NCBI GenBank assembly: GCA_900544455.1
Contig: UQVJ01000007.1
Location: 1 to 41,345 of the forward strand
Length of the DNA: 41,345 nucleotides
From: an uncultured Eggerthella sp.
GTDB lineage: Bacteria; Actinomycetota; Coriobacteriia; Coriobacteriales; Eggerthellaceae
Direction of reading: 5' to 3'
Positions within the stretch are counted from its first letter, which is position 1. Every line of letters starts with the position of its first letter. A model generated the notes under the pieces. That model ran no database searches. It saw only the letters and a program-made list of their open reading frames with translations, and was not told the DNA's origin. Position numbers and translations under genes: made by a program. This document shows positions 39,851 through 41,345 of the stretch, one piece after another.

Positions 39851-40474
39851 ATGAAAGCTTTGATGAAAATGCCCAATGGAGCGCACACACACGAAGAGGC
39901 GCTGGAAGCGCTGAAGAACGGTCAGCCTATCGTTTTTCCGACCGATACCCTATTCGGGTTGGGTGTTTCGGTGCTGCATGCGCCGAGCCCCGATATTCTG
40001 TACGCTATCAAGCATCGCGAAAAGAAAAAGCCCATCGCCTGGTTGGTGGGTGGTATCGAAGATCTTGAGCGTTACGGCAAGATGGTTCCCGATTTCGCTT
40101 TTGCCTTGGCGCGCACGTTTTGGCCTGGCCCGCTTACCATCATTGTGAAGGCGAGCGACGAAGTGCCTGCGGCTTTTTGCTCGGAGGAGGGCACCATCGG
40201 CCTACGTATGCCCGCAAACGAAACAGCTCGTGCCCTTATTGGGGAATTGGGTTGCCCTCTGGCCACTACCTCGGCAAACATCTCGGGACAGAAGAACACC
40301 ATCGCGTTCGATGAAATCGATCCGGCAATATTTGCCGCGGTGGGTGCAGCGCTTTCTGACGAAGAGCCAAAAAGCGGCATCGCTTCAACTATCGTTAACT
40401 GCGCCTTGGGCGATCATCCTGTGTTGGTGCGCGAGGGGGCAATTACCGTTGCCGATATTCGCGCGCTTTCCTAA
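39851..40474 (+). CDS. tsaC: TsaC/YrdC/Sua5-family threonylcarbamoyl-AMP synthase
   Basis: 207 residues from ATG 39851. TsaC makes threonylcarbamoyl-AMP for the t6A modification of ANN-decoding tRNAs. Motifs: VFPTDTLFGLG, KHREKKKPIAWLVG, WPGPLTIIV, GLRMPAN, CPLATTSANISG and STIVN. The start is not settled: GTG 39830 and ATGs at 39863 and 39869 are alternatives, none with a clear ribosome site. The hydrolase gene starts 14 nt after its stop. Confidence 0.9.
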   Translation: MKALMKMPNGAHTHEEALEALKNGQPIVFPTDTLFGLGVSVLHAPSPDILYAIKHREKKKPIAWLVGGIEDLERYGKMVPDFAFALARTFWPGPLTIIVKASDEVPAAFCSEEGTIGLRMPANETARALIGELGCPLATTSANISGQKNTIAFDEIDPAIFAAVGAALSDEEPKSGIASTIVNCALGDHPVLVREGAITVADIRALS

Positions 40475-40488
40475 AGGGAGGCACAGCT

Positions 40489-41345
40489 ATGGCTCGTAAT
40501 ACCTACCCTCTTGTGCAAGAAACCTCTACGCTTTCCGCCGACGGCCGATCGTGGCTGCGCGTTATGGTGTGGCTGCCCGACCCGGTATACAGTCGTCGCG
40601 GTGTAGTTCAATTGGTCCACGGCATGGCGGAGCACATTGAGCGCTATGGCTCGTTCGCTCGTTTTTTGGCGGGTTTAGGCTATGTTGTGTTCGGGCACGA
40701 TCATATCGGTCATGGAAAAAGCGTCTCTTCTTCCGATGAGCTGGGATGCATGCCTCTTCAAGGGGGGAAAGACATCCTGGTTGCCGATGTGCTTCGTGCG
40801 CGCGAAGCCGCATTCAAGGCAAGCCGTGAAACAGGCGCCCTGCCGCTGTTTTTGTTCGGTCATTCCATGGGAAGTTTTGTGGTGCGTGCCTGCATCGCCC
40901 GCAACCCGAAGGGCCTTACGGGCGCTGTGCTGTGTGGAACAGGCAATCAGCCTCGTGCACTTTCCTTACTGGGCCGTACGCTTTCGCGTGCGATTGGCGT
41001 TTTGCGCGGGGAAACGTATCGCTCTCGCCTGCTTGATTCGCTGACGATCGGCGCGTTTTCTTCTGCCATCGAAGATGCACGTACCGATTCCGACTGGATT
41101 TCCACCGACCCCGCTGTTGTTGATGCCTATTTGGCCGACCCGCTTTCTGGCCAGGCTTTTTCTGCCGGTGCCTACGCAACGCTCACCGACCTTACCGCCG
41201 AAGTGGTAACAAAAAAGAGCGCGGCAGCAGTGCCGAAGAACCTGCCTCTGCTGTTTGTGGCTGGTGCGGATGACCCCGTGGGTGCGTGCGGCGAAGGTGT
41301 TCGCGCGGCGGCTGACCTGTATCGTAGCCAGGGTGTTGAAGACGT
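40489..41345 (+). CDS. Alpha/beta hydrolase, monoacylglycerol-lipase-like (truncated by window)
   Basis: 285 codons visible before the window edge; the C-terminus with the catalytic His is missing. Seen: VQLVHGMAEHIERY, GHDHIGHGKS, the nucleophile elbow GHSMGS (S126) and the acid loop VAGADDP (D261 or D262). This matches lysophospholipase/monoacylglycerol lipase (Hydrolase_4) proteins. Ribosome site AAAGGGAGG. It is likely in one transcript with tsaC. The substrate is unknown. Confidence 0.85.
   Translation, partial: MARNTYPLVQETSTLSADGRSWLRVMVWLPDPVYSRRGVVQLVHGMAEHIERYGSFARFLAGLGYVVFGHDHIGHGKSVSSSDELGCMPLQGGKDILVADVLRAREAAFKASRETGALPLFLFGHSMGSFVVRACIARNPKGLTGAVLCGTGNQPRALSLLGRTLSRAIGVLRGETYRSRLLDSLTIGAFSSAIEDARTDSDWISTDPAVVDAYLADPLSGQAFSAGAYATLTDLTAEVVTKKSAAAVPKNLPLLFVAGADDPVGACGEGVRAAADLYRSQGVED

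Overview
The window looks like chromosome of an anaerobic, moderately GC-rich bacterium. The best guess is class Coriobacteriia, perhaps Eggerthellaceae. Supporting this are the class III (oxygen-sensitive) ribonucleotide reductase pair NrdD/NrdG, a desulfoferrodoxin superoxide reductase, HI0933-type and COG2509-type flavoproteins, a surface protein with BspA-like leucine-rich repeats, actinobacterial-style ribosomal protein and alpha-operon order, and several genes with no Shine-Dalgarno but a -10-like hexamer 6-8 nt before the ATG (probable leaderless mRNAs). The taxonomy is inference; no 16S gene is present.

Layout. 1-3174: a strong hairpin terminator, guaB with a structured leader, and a secreted coiled-coil/RlpA-like protein. 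3271-3405: a REP/MITE-like inverted-repeat element, then leuS, a SanA/YdcF-like membrane protein, a D-2-hydroxyacid dehydrogenase, a YfcE-like phosphoesterase and tRNA-Lys(TTT). 8805-9475: a gene-free stretch with hairpins and copy A of a 187-bp inverted-repeat element, then an LTA-synthase-like membrane sulfatase. 11420-14953: the infA-rpmJ-rpsM-rpsK-rpsD-rpoA-rplQ cluster, closed by a terminator. 15259-18874: a small zinc-ribbon membrane protein and the anaerobic RNR locus, with NrdR-like boxes, tandem mini-hairpins in the leader and a C8/G8 hairpin between nrdD and nrdG. 19207-25638: a 2143-residue, visibly AT-richer surface protein. 25875-28104: ecfT and eno. 28420-31201: three minus-strand genes (DUF362, XRE regulator with membrane tail, nuclease-like protein). 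31345-31530: copy B of the 187-bp element. 31928-35967: alr, family-4 udg, nfu, a Cys-rich small protein, lgt and dfx. 36408-39442: two overlapping flavoprotein genes. 39851-41345: tsaC and a truncated alpha/beta hydrolase.

Most of the window is housekeeping: GMP synthesis, translation, transcription, glycolysis, cell wall and lipoprotein maturation. The accessory signals of most interest are the giant surface protein with its degenerate sorting signal and glycine-rich hydrophobic segments, two diverged copies of an uncharacterised MITE-like family with degenerate GC-rich repeats beside them, the unusual nrdD leader, a perfect 28-bp palindrome upstream of the surface gene, and a nine-cysteine small protein next to the Fe-S carrier Nfu. 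I did not find a clear multi-gene defence or biosynthetic system.
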